DNA of 64,000 bases from Plectosphaerella cucumerina (GCA_020746995.1 JAGPXD010000003.1:3100001-3164000), one strand, 5' to 3'. Numbered from the stretch's first letter, positions 32,901 through 45,117 are shown. Program-made: numbers and translations. The notes: generated by a model not told the origin, from the letters alone.

Positions 32901-33300
32901 CCTCCCTCGCGACTCCGAGACACCGCAGCGAGATATCCCGACCACAACCTTACCTCGTGCGTCTTGCCCCTCCACCAAAAAGCCTATTCACTCCCGCCCT
33001 ACCCGAGACCCCTACCCTCCCACTGCTCCCAGTCATCACCCGGCCCCATCGTCCCGCCTGCTGATCAATTGATTGACCGGGGACCAGGAGAACTCTTCTA
33101 GACCTGGCATAAGTCGGGTTCACCAGTTCAGTTCACTTCAGCCCAGGACCACAGCGTCCCGGCACTCCCGGGCGGGGCCTCAACCGCATCCCGCATCCCG
33201 CGACCCGCGATCCCGCGGCCTCACGTGGTCGAGAAGCCCATCACCCCGTTCGACGCTGCCCGGCATCCGGGCTTGCGGACTTTCCCGGGGACCGTCCATC
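29947..33300. promoter_or_regulatory. Long divergent region between erdS and the ErdH-like gene
   Basis: About 3.35 kb with no supported gene. It must hold both promoters and leaders. Several frames over 90 codons exist (for example 31750-32757, +) but have no protein-like pattern or splicing and run through C-rich leader-like sequence. From about 32450 to 33060 the + strand is pyrimidine-rich, typical of a fungal 5' leader. The hydrolase frame stays open from 33073 without an ATG until 33301. Confidence 0.45.
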
Positions 33301-35139
33301 ATGCGGACCACCATGGCCCTGGGCCCTAACACCCCCACGAGCTCTCGCCGGGCCCGTCTATCAGCCCGGCTGACAGGATCCCGGCATTCTCAGCGGGAGA
33401 ACCCTTTTGACGAAGAGTTCTCCAACCCCCTCGAGGATGTCGCGAGATGGCGCTTGCACGCCAACGCCATCGCCCTCAGGTCAGGTGCCTCCTTCGCCTT
33501 TGCCCTGGGTAACCGCTCCGTCCCCGTGCCGCCGCCACCCGGCAGCACCATCTGGCTGGACTCGACCCTGTCCGAGTGGAAGGGCAAGGAGGTCATCCGC
33601 GTCGATGTCTGGGATCCCGTGAGCGGGCCCGAGACTGCGCCCCAGGCCATGCTGAACGTCGACGGCGATGATGACGCTGGTTACCTTTCAGCGAACGAAG
33701 ACGCAAAGGATGACCCGTTCACTACCACCGATGAACCCCAGTCCAAGGGTCGACGCCTGAGGAGGCAGATCTCGAAGCAGCTGGTGAGGCAGTTTTCGAG
33801 ACAGCCTTCACGGAACCTGTCTAGGCAGACCTCGCGGAATTTATCCAGACAGACCTCGCGTGACGCCCCAGGACTGGAACCACCGCAATCTGATGCCGTT
33901 GCCGCGGCAGTCAAAGCCTGGGACGACGCAAAGGACCGCATGGAGTCATCAGAAGACTTGCCGCAGCCGGTGTCTCGACGAAAGCGCGTCGCCCTCATCA
34001 ACTTCCACGGCGGTGGCTTTGTTCTCGGCAACGGAACCGACGACGCGCGTTGGGCAGGGGCTGTCATGGACTCGTTCCACGCCGTTGTCTTCTCCGTCAA
34101 CTACCGCCTCGCTCCGGGCTACCCCTACCCCACGCCTGTCGAGGACTGTGTCGACGCCATCCTCCAGATCGCTTCACGCGCTGACGAGTTCGGCATCGAC
34201 CCAGACCGCATCTTCCTCTCTGGCTTCTCGGCCGGCGGCACCCTCGCCCTGGCATCGTGGGTTGTTCTCCAGGACCCCTCACGCTGGGACTACAAGCTTT
34301 CCCGTCCGGCGCCCGCCATCGCAGGCCTCACACTCTTTTACCCGCTGCTCGACTGGACCATCCCCCGAGACATCAAGCGCCAGCTGTGCTCGCACCCGGA
34401 TGAGACCCTCTCTCCCGCCATGACGAACCTCTTTGACGCCAGCTACCTCTACCCACCCATCCCACGCGACAAGCGTGACGACCCTCGGCTCTCCCCCGGC
34501 CTCATGCCCGACGAGATGCTCGAGGCCATCCCGCCCGTGCACCTCTGCCTGTGCGAGCGGGACATGCTGCATAACGAGGGGCTCAAGTTCGCCGAGAGGC
34601 TGTCGGGCGCAGGGAGGGAGGTGACGGCGCGCGTGGTCAAGGGGCAGAAGCACGCGTGGGATAAGCCGCCACCATTTATGCCGCCGGTGAGCGCGAGTGT
34701 GGAGTATCAGGCGGCTGTAGTGGCGATGAGGCACTGGATCACGGGCGACGGAGCGGCCTTGACGCGTAGGGATGTCAAGGGCGTGAGTGATGCTACAGAG
34801 GTCGCGCCTGGGATCATGGTCACCGAGGCTGTGGATGTGCCGGAGGGTGTTGAGGGGGATGGGTTGAAAAGATTGGAGAAGGAGGCGGAGGAGAGGCAAG
34901 AAGAGGCGGAGGAGGAAGCCAAGGAGGAAGGTCAGGTCAAGACGGACGGGCTGGAGTCCAAGGCAAGGAAGTCAGAGGTAGCCGAGAAGGACGGCCCGGA
35001 GAAGACCAAAGAGCCTGTGAAGGACGGCAAGGCTACCGGGCCCGAAGAGACCAAGAGCGACGGGTCGAAGGACGTCAAGGAGGACAAGCCACTGCCTGAA
35101 GTGGGCGAGCCGGGGCTGTGCAAGGCGGACATGTCATGA
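33301..35139 (+). CDS. HSL-type alpha/beta hydrolase, candidate ergosteryl-aspartate hydrolase ErdH
   Basis: A single-exon 612-aa frame from the first ATG (33301). The hydrolase core has the oxyanion motif HGGGF (His about 236), nucleophile motif GFSAGG (Ser310), Asp421 in ERDMLHNEG and His451 in KGQKHAWDK, a complete catalytic triad of the hormone-sensitive-lipase (Abhydrolase_3) type. An N-terminal extension contains a Ser/Arg repeat (SRNLSRQT twice) that looks like a phosphorylated or basic membrane-binding segment. The C-terminal 110 residues are a Lys/Glu/Asp-rich disordered tail. In fungi the Erg-Asp turnover enzyme ErdH is an alpha/beta hydrolase, and this gene stands next to and divergent from erdS, which makes ErdH the best reading. 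The family alone would allow other esters, so I leave the symbol empty. No signal peptide. Confidence 0.8.
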   Translation: MRTTMALGPNTPTSSRRARLSARLTGSRHSQRENPFDEEFSNPLEDVARWRLHANAIALRSGASFAFALGNRSVPVPPPPGSTIWLDSTLSEWKGKEVIRVDVWDPVSGPETAPQAMLNVDGDDDAGYLSANEDAKDDPFTTTDEPQSKGRRLRRQISKQLVRQFSRQPSRNLSRQTSRNLSRQTSRDAPGLEPPQSDAVAAAVKAWDDAKDRMESSEDLPQPVSRRKRVALINFHGGGFVLGNGTDDARWAGAVMDSFHAVVFSVNYRLAPGYPYPTPVEDCVDAILQIASRADEFGIDPDRIFLSGFSAGGTLALASWVVLQDPSRWDYKLSRPAPAIAGLTLFYPLLDWTIPRDIKRQLCSHPDETLSPAMTNLFDASYLYPPIPRDKRDDPRLSPGLMPDEMLEAIPPVHLCLCERDMLHNEGLKFAERLSGAGREVTARVVKGQKHAWDKPPPFMPPVSASVEYQAAVVAMRHWITGDGAALTRRDVKGVSDATEVAPGIMVTEAVDVPEGVEGDGLKRLEKEAEERQEEAEEEAKEEGQVKTDGLESKARKSEVAEKDGPEKTKEPVKDGKATGPEETKSDGSKDVKEDKPLPEVGEPGLCKADMS

Positions 35140-38100
35140 TAGACGGTGCATAGGGGAGGCGGACACACCTATTAGAGTGTGAGCGGGCGTTTGGTGCGAT
35201 GATATCGATCTTTTAATCTGAGCGGCAACATGATTGTTTGGTAGCATCACAAGATGCACCTGTGTTGGTGATGATGTCTGGTTGTGACCCCTGAAGGTCA
35301 TCTCGAGCGTCACACCGCTCTTGCGCGGGGGTCCATTGCAGTGCAGCAGTTCGCCTGAGAGTGCGTCCGGCGCATTTCGACTGCATGTGACGGATGCTGC
35401 AGGGCGAGAGACGGATCGCTGGGTCTATTGATGCATGGTGGGTGTAGAATCAAGGCATTGAGATGAGGGCTGCCTGGGCGTCATGGCGTGTAGCTGGAGG
35501 AAGAACATTCGCGACTGTACCCCAATTGACCACGTCTGGTACCTGTTCGCGTTGTCAGATCGGTGTCGGTGTAGATTCCTTGGTATTGTTCTTGGAGTAT
35601 TCTCAAAATAGCAGTGTCACGCGGTCATGGTCCTGTCAGATGCAGGTCCACGCCCCCCTGCCAGGAACCGTCACACCGCAGATGCAATCAATTACTGCCA
35701 ACAACGTCCCCTCTGCATCTCGGGCTCTTACAGAAACGAGCCGGTCTTCTTCGCCCGTCTGCAGACTGCCATCACTTGGGTCACGTCGGCGGTGGAGAGA
35801 CGAGGGGCGCAGTGAGCCGTCGCCTGCAGTTCCGCGGCTCACGCGAAGAACGACTGGTCAGTGCCAGTGGCAGCGGAGCTTTTTTTTTCTTGTTGGATTG
35901 TCTCCTTTTTCGATTTTGCCAAAATGCGGGCGTATGCAAGGTGGGTGCCGTGATGCGAACACGTTGGGTTCGGGGGCTGCAGGGAGGGGCGACGGGAAAT
36001 GATGGCAAGGGATTTTGTTGCACGTGCAGCGAGAATGCTTCTTCCCCGCCAAGACAGACATCGTCAGTCTGAGAACCCCCAGATGGCTCGACGCTGTGCT
36101 CCCGCGCCCCTGAAGGGATGATGGACGCGCGGTCACACAGAAACCTGGAGCGAGCAGGCTGGAGATGGATCTGAGCTGTCACCCGGGATGCAGGGAGCCA
36201 AAGTGACGGCGACACAGGCATTAGCACAGGCACGAGGGACGGGCGATGACCTGCAGGACGACGGGGGCAAGAAAGCGAAATGGGCTTTCCTGGAAGTGTC
36301 CACAGAGTTCAAGTTTACGAAAGTATTGGAAGCACGGACCCGGAGGTGCGATTCAGGGGCAACCCGACTTGGACGGGTGGGATGTGGGATTGTGGGAGAG
36401 GAGGAGGAACGTGCGTGCATTGCCTAACGGCCGGAGGAGAAACAATAGCACGAGTGTGTTAACGGGCTCATTTGCGGCTCCCGAGGCTTGTCCCTGGGTC
36501 GTGTGTCGGGGAGAGACATTTGGCGGTCAACAGAGTCTGAGAGCGAGGCGAATTTCAGCTGAGGCGAGTTGGCGTTGGATGTCGATCGCCTTGTCTGGTT
36601 GAAGCTCGCGGACGACAACCTCCTTCTCCCAGGGCTCTCTCGGATGATGTCCCGCGGTCTCTCAAAACGCTTCTCGCAGCTCGCTCGCCCGACTCCCTTC
36701 CCGCATGTGCCCCTGAGGACGTGCAGCCGGGGTGCATCCCGAAGCGGTAAGGGTCGAACGTGGCAGAGGCGAGGGTTGCTGCATCGCTGGATCCCGGCGG
36801 GCCACACTCGCTGGTGGTTCCCCCCCTTGCAGCGAAAACCCCTGTGCTTTCTGAAAAAGGGGGGGAGATCCCTGTCGGCGCGGGCAGATGTTTCGAGATG
36901 TCGTGGTGACCCTGGAGTGGCCAGGTCAGGAGACGCATGTGAGTCGATGATGGCTTCAACGGCGCCCGCAGAAGGTCCGGGACGGAAGTGCTTGGCATTG
37001 CGACGGACGATAGCGATTGCCGGCCAGACGGCTCCGAACGAATTGATTAACCTAAGCATGTGTTGGTGGTATCGTCCACGTTAAGACTCATGTGGTTATC
37101 CTCCGTAGGCGGGTAGCATCGTCTCTCCAAGGGCTGCTGCATCCGGTGCCTGGCCGCCGGTAGGCGTCCACTAGCGTGCCACTGGAGCCGCGTTCGGGCT
37201 GGGATCCGTCGCCTCCATTGGCCGCTCGGGCGCTCTGGGTGGGGGGCTTCTGGACCTGCCGGCCAGCGGGAGCCCTGAATCACCGGGGCGTCCACTGAGG
37301 CCAGCGGCCGTTCAGTGAGGTGGATGTTCAGCCCCGGGCAGTCAAGGGGGGAACCCGACGGGGCCGTGACTGGACCCTCAATCCGATGGGCATCCATTCC
37401 TTCGCTGCAGCTTCCTTTCGATCCGCCCGCCAGCACACACCTGCCGCCAGCGCAAGCCCAGGCAGGTCCCAGGTCCAAGCCAATCCAATGTGAGGACAAC
37501 ACAACACAACCAACACAGCACAGCACGGGTCGACTTCCTTCCACCCAATTCCTGTTGCATTTGACGGTCAATCGATTGAATCAGTCAATTCGACCATCTG
37601 CTTTGTCGCCCTTCCTGCGCGTGCCGGATATCTTCCCGTTGCTTAGCTCCCCGGGAGCCATCTTTAGCATCCTCCGTCGCCGCTGCTTCCTTCCGTCCCC
37701 CTTCGTTACCGCTGCTCCTTCCACTTTTCCTTCCCATCACCGACTTCACCACGCTTCGGGAGTCTGTCTACGCGCCCGACGAAGCACCACCACCAAGACG
37801 CCACCTTCAGGTGCAACACCCCCGTCCTCGGCCCAGGCGAGACATCCCGTCCCGTCCACCGAACCGCCAGCTGAAAGAAAAGAGGAGACGAAGCATTCCA
37901 CGGTGCCGAGCCCGAGCCCGTCCCTGCTCCACGTCCTCATTCCCTGGGCGGTCATCCATCACAATTTCCCCCCCGGGCCTGTCTGCTGCCACATACCGCC
38001 GTCGCACAACACGACACACAACACAACCCAGGCCGCCCGCCGACAGCTTGCTCGTGCCCCCGAGACAGATCCGTACAGGGCAAGCCCATCATCATTTCGG

Positions 38101-38182
38101 CTGGCTCGCTCGACCCTCGTCCCGCAGGCCCAGCCCGTGAAATGAGACAAAACCCATCCAGAGACCCTCGATCGCCGTGACA
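35140..38182. other. Long intergenic region ahead of the Sec7 gene
   Basis: About 3 kb without a supported gene. It includes a T-run near 35880-35892 and A/C-rich tracts (37498-37530, 38000-38035). From about 37550 to 38180 it is pyrimidine-rich and leader-like. A 276-codon frame (37315-38145, +) runs through this leader without family resemblance. It probably holds the Sec7 gene's promoter and a long 5' leader. Confidence 0.45.
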
Positions 38183-41100
38183 ATGGCCTCGACAGAGAGC
38201 GCAAGCCAACGCCGACGCCGCCGTCCCGACCTCAACATCGACACCACGCCTCCGAGTACCTCGCACAAGACATCCATTGCAGCAGCAGCAGGAACAGCAC
38301 CACCTTCCACCCCACCGCAGAGCAAAAGCAAGCCGCCGACGACCTCTGTCTCGCAGCAGCATTCGTCGCAACCGGCGCACCAGCTCCAGCCCAGCGAGGG
38401 CGGCGCCAACCACAAGTCGTCAGCCGCTTCTTCGTCCTCCGCTGCCGCCGCCGCCGCCTCCGGCCGGGCGCTTGCCGTGCCCTCCTCCACCCACCATGCC
38501 CAGGATTCCTTTCTAGACGCCGCCACGCCCGTCGACGCGGACATGTCTAACAAGGAACGCGACCACCCCCTCTACCCTCGCCCGAGGGACTCGCACGACC
38601 TGTCCCTTCCCGCGAGGCAGGTCACACGAGACTCCCTAATGACCAACATGCTCATGTCCCTCGACCAATTCTCCATGACCGCCGCCGCCGCAGCCCCCTC
38701 GAGGTCAAACGCTTTCGACGACTCTTCCTCCCCCCAGGCCGCCTACCCAAACGACATCGAGGGAGGCGGCGACAGCTTGGCCCGCGCCATTGCCCGCCAA
38801 GACAGACGCGCAAACGGACACACTCACGGCTACTCCTACAGCTCCGACTACGATCCCACCGACGACTCGTCCCGTTACTCGAGCCAGCCCTCGCGCGGCC
38901 GCAGGAGCAACAGCTCCTCCAACTTCCAGACCAACCTCGGACGCATCAACAGCATGCGCGAGTCCCTGCACAGCGTTTCCGCCGGTGCTGGCGGTCCCTC
39001 CCGCCATCTGCACTCGCGGGGCGGAAAGGGAAGCAAGAGCAGCAGCACAAACAGCATTGACGCTGGCTACGTTCAGGTTCTCGGCAGCCAACGCTGGGCA
39101 CACGGCTTCGGCGGTCGATCATCGAGCTTCGACCACGGCAGCCAGCGTCCCTCCCTGCCGCACTCCAACTCGCACCCCTCGACCGTCGGCAACGGCTGGC
39201 ACATCGATTTTGGCAACACCTTCCTCGACGACTACGATGCCGCTCCCACGCCCACAGTTCCAGGGGGCCCTCGACGCATCCCGCCAATGACGGCCCCCGC
39301 GCCCGTTGCCCCGATCATCCCCCTGCCCCCTCCCGAGCCCGAGTACAGGGAGCCCGTCATCGACCACAAACGCTCCTCCCGCTCCCTCAAGACGGCCGTC
39401 ACAAACAGGCGAACCGACAACAAACACATGCTCCCTCCGACAACAACAACAACAACATCCCAAAAGGCAGCCGCCTCTGCCGCCGTCCCCGCACCCCAAC
39501 TCGACACCGACTCGGCGCCCGCGCCACACGTCGGCTATGGCAAGACCAAGGAGCAGCCCGTGCACGCAGCGCCGGCCCCGACACAGGCAGCGTCGCAGCC
39601 TAAGGAGCGCCCGGGCTTCTTCAGGCGCGTGTTTGGCGGCGGCCTGTCAAGGAACAGCAGCCCGTCAAACAGCACCGCCGCCGCCGATGCACGCAACCCC
39701 TCGGTCGCCGCCTCCGCAAACGCTGCGGTGGACCCCGACGACCGGGCGAGTCAGGCCAAGTCTCAGTCCACGCCCCCGTCGAGGGACACATCCTCGTCCC
39801 ACTCTCATCACAACGTCCTGCAGAAGAAACCATCGTCCTTCTTCCGCAGGAGGAAAAAGTCCATCGCCGAGGACGTGCCCCCGCTGCCCCCCGTCAGCGT
39901 CAGCAATGAGCATCACCCCCTCCCGCCGCCCGCAGCAGCGCAGTTCCAGATCCCCCCAGGCCTGGACAAGCTCAACGTAAAGGCAGAGCCCAGCCCCGTC
40001 AGCAGCCTCCGAAAGGTCATGAGCCCGTATCTGAGGAGCAACAACGCGTCAGGGCCCGCCACCCCGCAACGGAGCCCGGGCCACCTCCAGACCGAAACGC
40101 CCGTCAAACCAGCGACGCCCACCCAGCAGCCGACCGACCAAGACGAAGCACGCGAGTACAAGCGGTCCTTCTCGCCCGACTACGAGCCGAGCCCGAACGC
40201 CAAGATACGCGAGGTCGAACCGGAGAAGCAGGAGGACGAGGAAAAGGAGGGAGAGAACCGCATGGCCACGCCTACGAGGCCGCCGCCCGAGGTGCCCAGG
40301 TCCTCGGGCAAGAAGAACGATTGCTTCCTCAACCTCGAGGGTTCAGACGACAACGATGTGGACGCCGAGGCCGTTGCCGCCGCAAAGTCGGCCAAGACGA
40401 CGTCCAGAACACCCAGCAGAGATCCTCTCGCCCAGCGTTCGCTCGCTGTGCCGTCGGCGTCACGAGACGGAAGCACCGAACGCCCTGAGGCGACGGAAGA
40501 GGATGTTCAGGACGATTTGGAGGTCGACCCGAAGCGGCAGACCCTCATCCTGCCCATCGAGGGAACAAAGGCGGATAGCATCATGTCCCAGTCGACCGGC
40601 ACCGATTACAAGTCTGCCGTGCAGACACCCAGCGTGCTCGTCGAGGATAGCTCCCACGTGCTCGGCCCCTTCGACTCGGTCACCGGCAAGCCGTTGGACG
40701 AGCCCGAGTTTGTTGTTGGCGACCCTACCGACGATGACCGCCAGAAGGCGCAGAGGATCTATGACGGCAACGAGGACTTTATCCAGAAGGAGAAGGCTGC
40801 CTCGTGGATGGGCGAGGAGGGTCTGGTCAGGCAGAGGACGCTCCGGGCGTACATGGAGCTGTACGACTTTACCAACAAGAACGTGGCGTACTCGCTACGG
40901 CAGGTCTGTGAGCGCCTCGTCCTCCGGGCTGAGACGCAGCAGGTGGACCGTATCCTGGTTGCCTTTTCGAAGAGGTGGTGTGACTGCAACCCCAACCATG
41001 GCTTCAAGGCATCTGGTAAGTTTTTTCCCCCGGCACCGATAGACTTGTGGCTGACGAGAGGCAGATGTGATCCACACGATATGCTACTCCATCATGCTTC

Positions 41101-43088
41101 TCAACACCGACCTGCACATGGCCGACATTGAACAGAAGATGACCCGCAGCCAGTTCGTCAAGAACGTTATGACCACCATCCAACAGGCCCTTGCCGAGTC
41201 GGCGCCCGACGCCTTCAATAAGCGCGCGAGCATCCTTCCGGATAAGAACGGCCTGCTTTCGGGCGAAGATATCAGGCCATCGGTTGACGAACGGTCGAAT
41301 CGGTTCTCTTTCAAGCCCCCGGCGCGTCGGGAACAGAGCGCTGATCACTCTGACGGACCCTACGCGGACGACTGTGGCCCGCTCGTCAAGACGCCGTTTG
41401 ACGGCTCCATGCGTGCGTGGGAGGCGCAGATGGAGGTTGTCCTCAAGGACATCTACACCTCCATCCGGGACGAGAGGCTCCCGCTATTCGGCGCCGAGCC
41501 GTCCAGGAGCCTCGGCCCGACGCCGCAGAGCAGCCTCTCCGTCATGGGCATGCTGAAGCGGACGCCTAGCGTTCTCAGCAAGGCGCCCTCAGAGGCGCAG
41601 TCGTCGATCCGCGGCCGCGTCAACGACGGGGCCCGTCCCAACGGAAACCGCTTCGTCTCCAAGAGCCGATCGCGCCCTCGCCTGAACAATGGCTTCTCGT
41701 CGTCGCGTACCAGCTTCGATGATGGTAACTCCATCTGGAGCCCTGCCACGTCGTCGGCAGCATGGAGCAGGTACTCTCTTGGAAGGACCCAGACGTCCAT
41801 GTCGATGGACTCGTTCGGCAAGCCCATCGCGGGCGGAGACTTCCAACAGTCCATCGGATTTGCCAACGCGCTCAGCCAGGCCATTACGAGGGACGACGCG
41901 TCTGCCATGGGCGCGCCGTCCATGATGAGCGACGAGGGCCCGGCGGCGCTTCTCGACGACGAGTCGCTGGAGCTCGCCGGCCCGCCCTGGGTCAAGGAGG
42001 GCATCTGCACGCACAAGCACCACCTCGACGGCGTGGAGAAGAAGGCTAAGGACAGGAACTGGCACGAGGTGTTCGCCGTCGTTGAGAAGGGGCAGATGAG
42101 CCTCTTCTCCTTCGCTGCCAACAAGTCGCTCGGCCGCAAGAGCAAGGCCGCGCGCAACGCCAAGAAGGGTCCGGTCCTTGTGGGCGGCGGAAACTGGCAG
42201 GACAACGCGACCAACCTCGGCACGTTCAGCCTGCGGCAGACGTTGGCGTCGGCGCTGCCTTCGCCCGGCTACTCCAGGGCCCGTCCCCACGTGTGGGCGC
42301 TCAGCCTCCCGACGGGTGCTGTGCACCTATTCCAGGTCGGCACGCCGGAGATTATCAAGGAGTTCGTCACGACGGCCAACTACTGGAGCGCCAGGCTCAG
42401 CACGCACCCGCTCGTCGGTGGCATAAGCAACATCGAGTACGGCTGGAGCGACGCCTGCATCAACAACGCCCTCGTCAGCGCCATCAACGAGTCAACGGCG
42501 GCCGTTACGGGAACGCCCAACAGCCGCGCCTCGCGCCCCAACAGCAGCGCCGCTCCCAGCCACCCGCCGCCCACGGCGCAGGGTCGTTCCTCGATGCAGA
42601 GCAGCCGCAGCTTCCGATCCGCCTCGTTTGACTACGCCGTCGGCAGCACGGGTGCCTACGCTGGCATGGCCACCCGCGGTAAACTCCCCGGCGACCGCAT
42701 CCACATCTCCGAGTGGTCACCTCCCACGCAGAGCATGCGGCCGTCCACCATGCCGGAGCACGAGCAGCTGACCACCCTGTGCGCCTACGTCAAGGGCATC
42801 GAGGACGAGCTGCAGGCCCACAACGCCCTGCGCAGCCCCATGCTCCTCGCCTTTACCCCGCGCGGCGCCAACGCCATCAAGGCCATGGCCAACTGGGAGC
42901 GCAAGAGCGCCTACCTCCTGCGCGAGATTGTCAAGTTCCGAACCTACGTCGACTGTCTCCAGCAGGCAGAGACGCGGAGGGGAGAGATTTACGCGGAGCG
43001 CGACCTTGCCCGCCGCGCTGCCCGGGGCGAGCTGAGCGACGACGAGAGCGAGACCGTGGCCGAGGGCGACGTCACTATCAAGGCGTAG
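38183..43088 (+). CDS. Sec7-PH guanine nucleotide exchange factor for Arf (EFA6/PSD-like)
   Basis: Two exons (38183-41015, 41065-43088; 49-nt intron inside the Sec7 domain) give 1618 aa. The first 800 or so residues are disordered, rich in Ser, Ala and Pro with Ala and Thr runs. The Sec7 domain (about 850-985) contains RAETQQVDRILVAF, where the Glu is in the position of the catalytic glutamic finger, CNPNHGF, and YSIMLLNTDLHMADIEQKM, the strongly conserved Sec7 helix. A linker is followed by a PH domain (about 1245-1385: PWVKEGICTHKHH at its start, VHLFQVGTPEIIKEFV at its last helix). The C-terminal helical region (ANAIKAMANWERKSAYLLRE) matches the EFA6/PSD coiled coil. Such proteins activate Arf6/Arf3-type GTPases at the plasma membrane and affect polarity and endocytosis. 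The start ATG follows a GTG used only by open-frame extension. Confidence 0.9.
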
Positions 43089-43748
43089 TCCTCCCCCTTT
43101 TCTCTTTGTTTTTCCCCTTCACCCACATTGTCTTATTCGGCGACGACACTTTTTTTCCTTTCCTTCAAGTTTTTAATCGATGACAACCAAACGCTGCATG
43201 GGCACGGACGGACGCGGACTAGACGAACGACGGAGGGGGGAGAGCGCGCGTGCTTTTTATTTTTATGGTTCATCTTGACGACGATCCGAGTTTGATACCC
43301 ATGAGCGAGGGAGGAGTAGATTAATGAGAGATATCATCGTACATATTTGCCTGATGCTTTGGTGGTGAATGCCTTGGAATGAGATGCCTGGTGCCGCATC
43401 GAGATTGGCGGGTGAGATCGGCACGGCTAGATGCAGGTACGGGAGGTGCGGGCGCCACCGGCCGAGTATGCAGCCACCCAGCCACCGGGGCGCCGATCAC
43501 TGGGGACGCGGGGAGAACGGTCTCTACACCTTAAATCATCACACGCAAGGAGAAATGATTTCAACAAAACATCCAGAGTTCGTCTATGAACCAACGACGG
43601 CTCAAAACCGCAATAATACGTACACCGAAGGCCGGTCGGGCCAATCCCTTTTCGGGCCCGATCCAAAAAGGTTTACATCATGACTGAATATGCAGTTTTC
43701 CAACATGGCGAAGCAAATAGAAAAGAGAAGATGCTCGCAAAGGGGCGT
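43089..43748. other. Convergent 3' region
   Basis: About 660 bp between the Sec7 stop and the CRH stop. T-rich runs follow the Sec7 stop (43096-43180). No gene is seen. Confidence 0.5.
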
Positions 43749-45117
43749 TTACAGCATGAGGGCACCGGCGAGGAGGGCGGCGCCGAGGAACAGGCCGCTG
43801 CGCTGGAGGCTGGCGGCGCCGCTGGGGACGGTCTCCTCCTCCTCCTCTTCCTCGGCGGGGGCGGCGCTGGAGGAGGGGGCGGTGGTGGCGGAGGTGACGG
43901 TGGTGGTACGGACGGCGATGGAGGACGACTCGGTCTCGGAGGGGAGCTCGGAGGAGATCTGTAGGATGTTAGATGTGAAGCTGCAGAGGAGAGGAGGCAG
44001 GGGAGACAAACCTCGGAGCTGGTCTCGGTCTCAATGGCGGAGGAGACCTCGGAGGAGGTGGGGGCGGCGGTGGTGGTGACCTTGGTCTTGGTGACGGTGG
44101 TGGAAGGAGCAGCGGTGGAGGTGGCGCTCTCAATCTCGGAGGAGGACTCGAGGATCTCGTTGTTGTTCTTGGTGGGAGGGTGCTCGCCGGGGAAGCCGAC
44201 CTTCTTGCCGCCGGTGACCTTGATGCTCTCCCAGGTGCCCTCGGTGTTGGTGTACTCGTACTTGGTGGCGGCGTCGTAGCCGCCGGCGTAGTCGATGATC
44301 TGGATGCGGCGGTAGTAGGCGTTGAAGGGGGCCTGGTCCCACTGGGCGAGGCCACCGGCCCAGGCGATCCTGTCCTTGGCGTCACCGTTGGGGTCGCCCT
44401 TGCCGCCGACCCAGGTGCCGATGCGGAGCTGGCAGGGGGTCTGGGGGAAGACGCCGGAGGAGGGGAGGTGCTCGCGGACGACGTTGCCGTTGATGGACCA
44501 GACGATCTTCTCGGGGGTCCAGTCGATGGCGTAGGTGTGGAACTCGGACATGGCGTTGGAGATGGGGTGGTCGCCGCCGTGGTTGTAGTTCTCGATGCCC
44601 TGGAAGAAGACGTTGGTCTGGACGTGATCGGGCTCGTTGCCGATCCACTCCCAGTCGATCTCGTCGAGGGTGTCGGACTGGAGGACGACGCTGGTGATGA
44701 TACCGGCGCCGGGGGCGGCGCGGAGCTCGACCTCGACGTGGCCGAAGAAGAGGAAGTCGTGGGAGTAGAGGGTGGGGGCGTGCTTCTCCTCGAAGATGGA
44801 CATCTTCATGCCCTTGTCGCCCTCGAAGGAGAGCTGCTCATACTTGGGGTCGTACTTGATGCCGCCGTCGACCTCGAAGAAGCCCTCGATGTCGTCGATC
44901 TTGGAGGCCGACTTGAAGCTGAGGGTGTCGCTGCCGCCGAAGGCAGGGTTCGGGCTGCACTCTGCGGGGGATGGTCAGCATGTCACGATCTCGCGGGCCG
45001 GCGGGGTGAAGGCATCTCACTGTCGCCCTTGACGGGGTTGCACTTGGAGAAGGTCTGGGCGCTGGAGAGGCCGGCGAGGGCCAGGGCCAGGGCCACGTTC
45101 TTGACGGAGGCGTGCAT
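43749..45117 (-). CDS. GPI-anchored CRH-type glucanosyltransferase (GH16; Crf1/Utr2 family)
   Basis: Three exons (45117-45021, 44961-44012, 43958-43749) give 418 aa. A signal peptide (about residues 1-20, ALALALAGLSSAQT) is followed by the GH16 domain. The catalytic motif DEIDWEWIG is at 132-140, with Glu133 as nucleophile and Glu137 as acid/base. Downstream are EFHTYAIDWTPEKIVWSING and the R-I-G-x-W-V-G segment typical of CRH enzymes, which cross-link chitin to beta-glucan in the cell wall. A Ser/Thr-rich stalk with Glu runs follows, and the end is a hydrophobic GPI-anchor signal (SGLFLGAALLAGALML). Splicing at the second intron is required for the anchor. No CBM18 chitin-binding module is visible. 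Codon use is strongly GC-ending, fitting high expression. Confidence 0.92.

Noticed and set aside
37315..38145. 276-codon frame upstream of the Sec7 gene
   Set aside because: Pro/Ser/Thr/His-rich translation of a C-rich leader; no homology pattern. Kept only as a possible upstream ORF.
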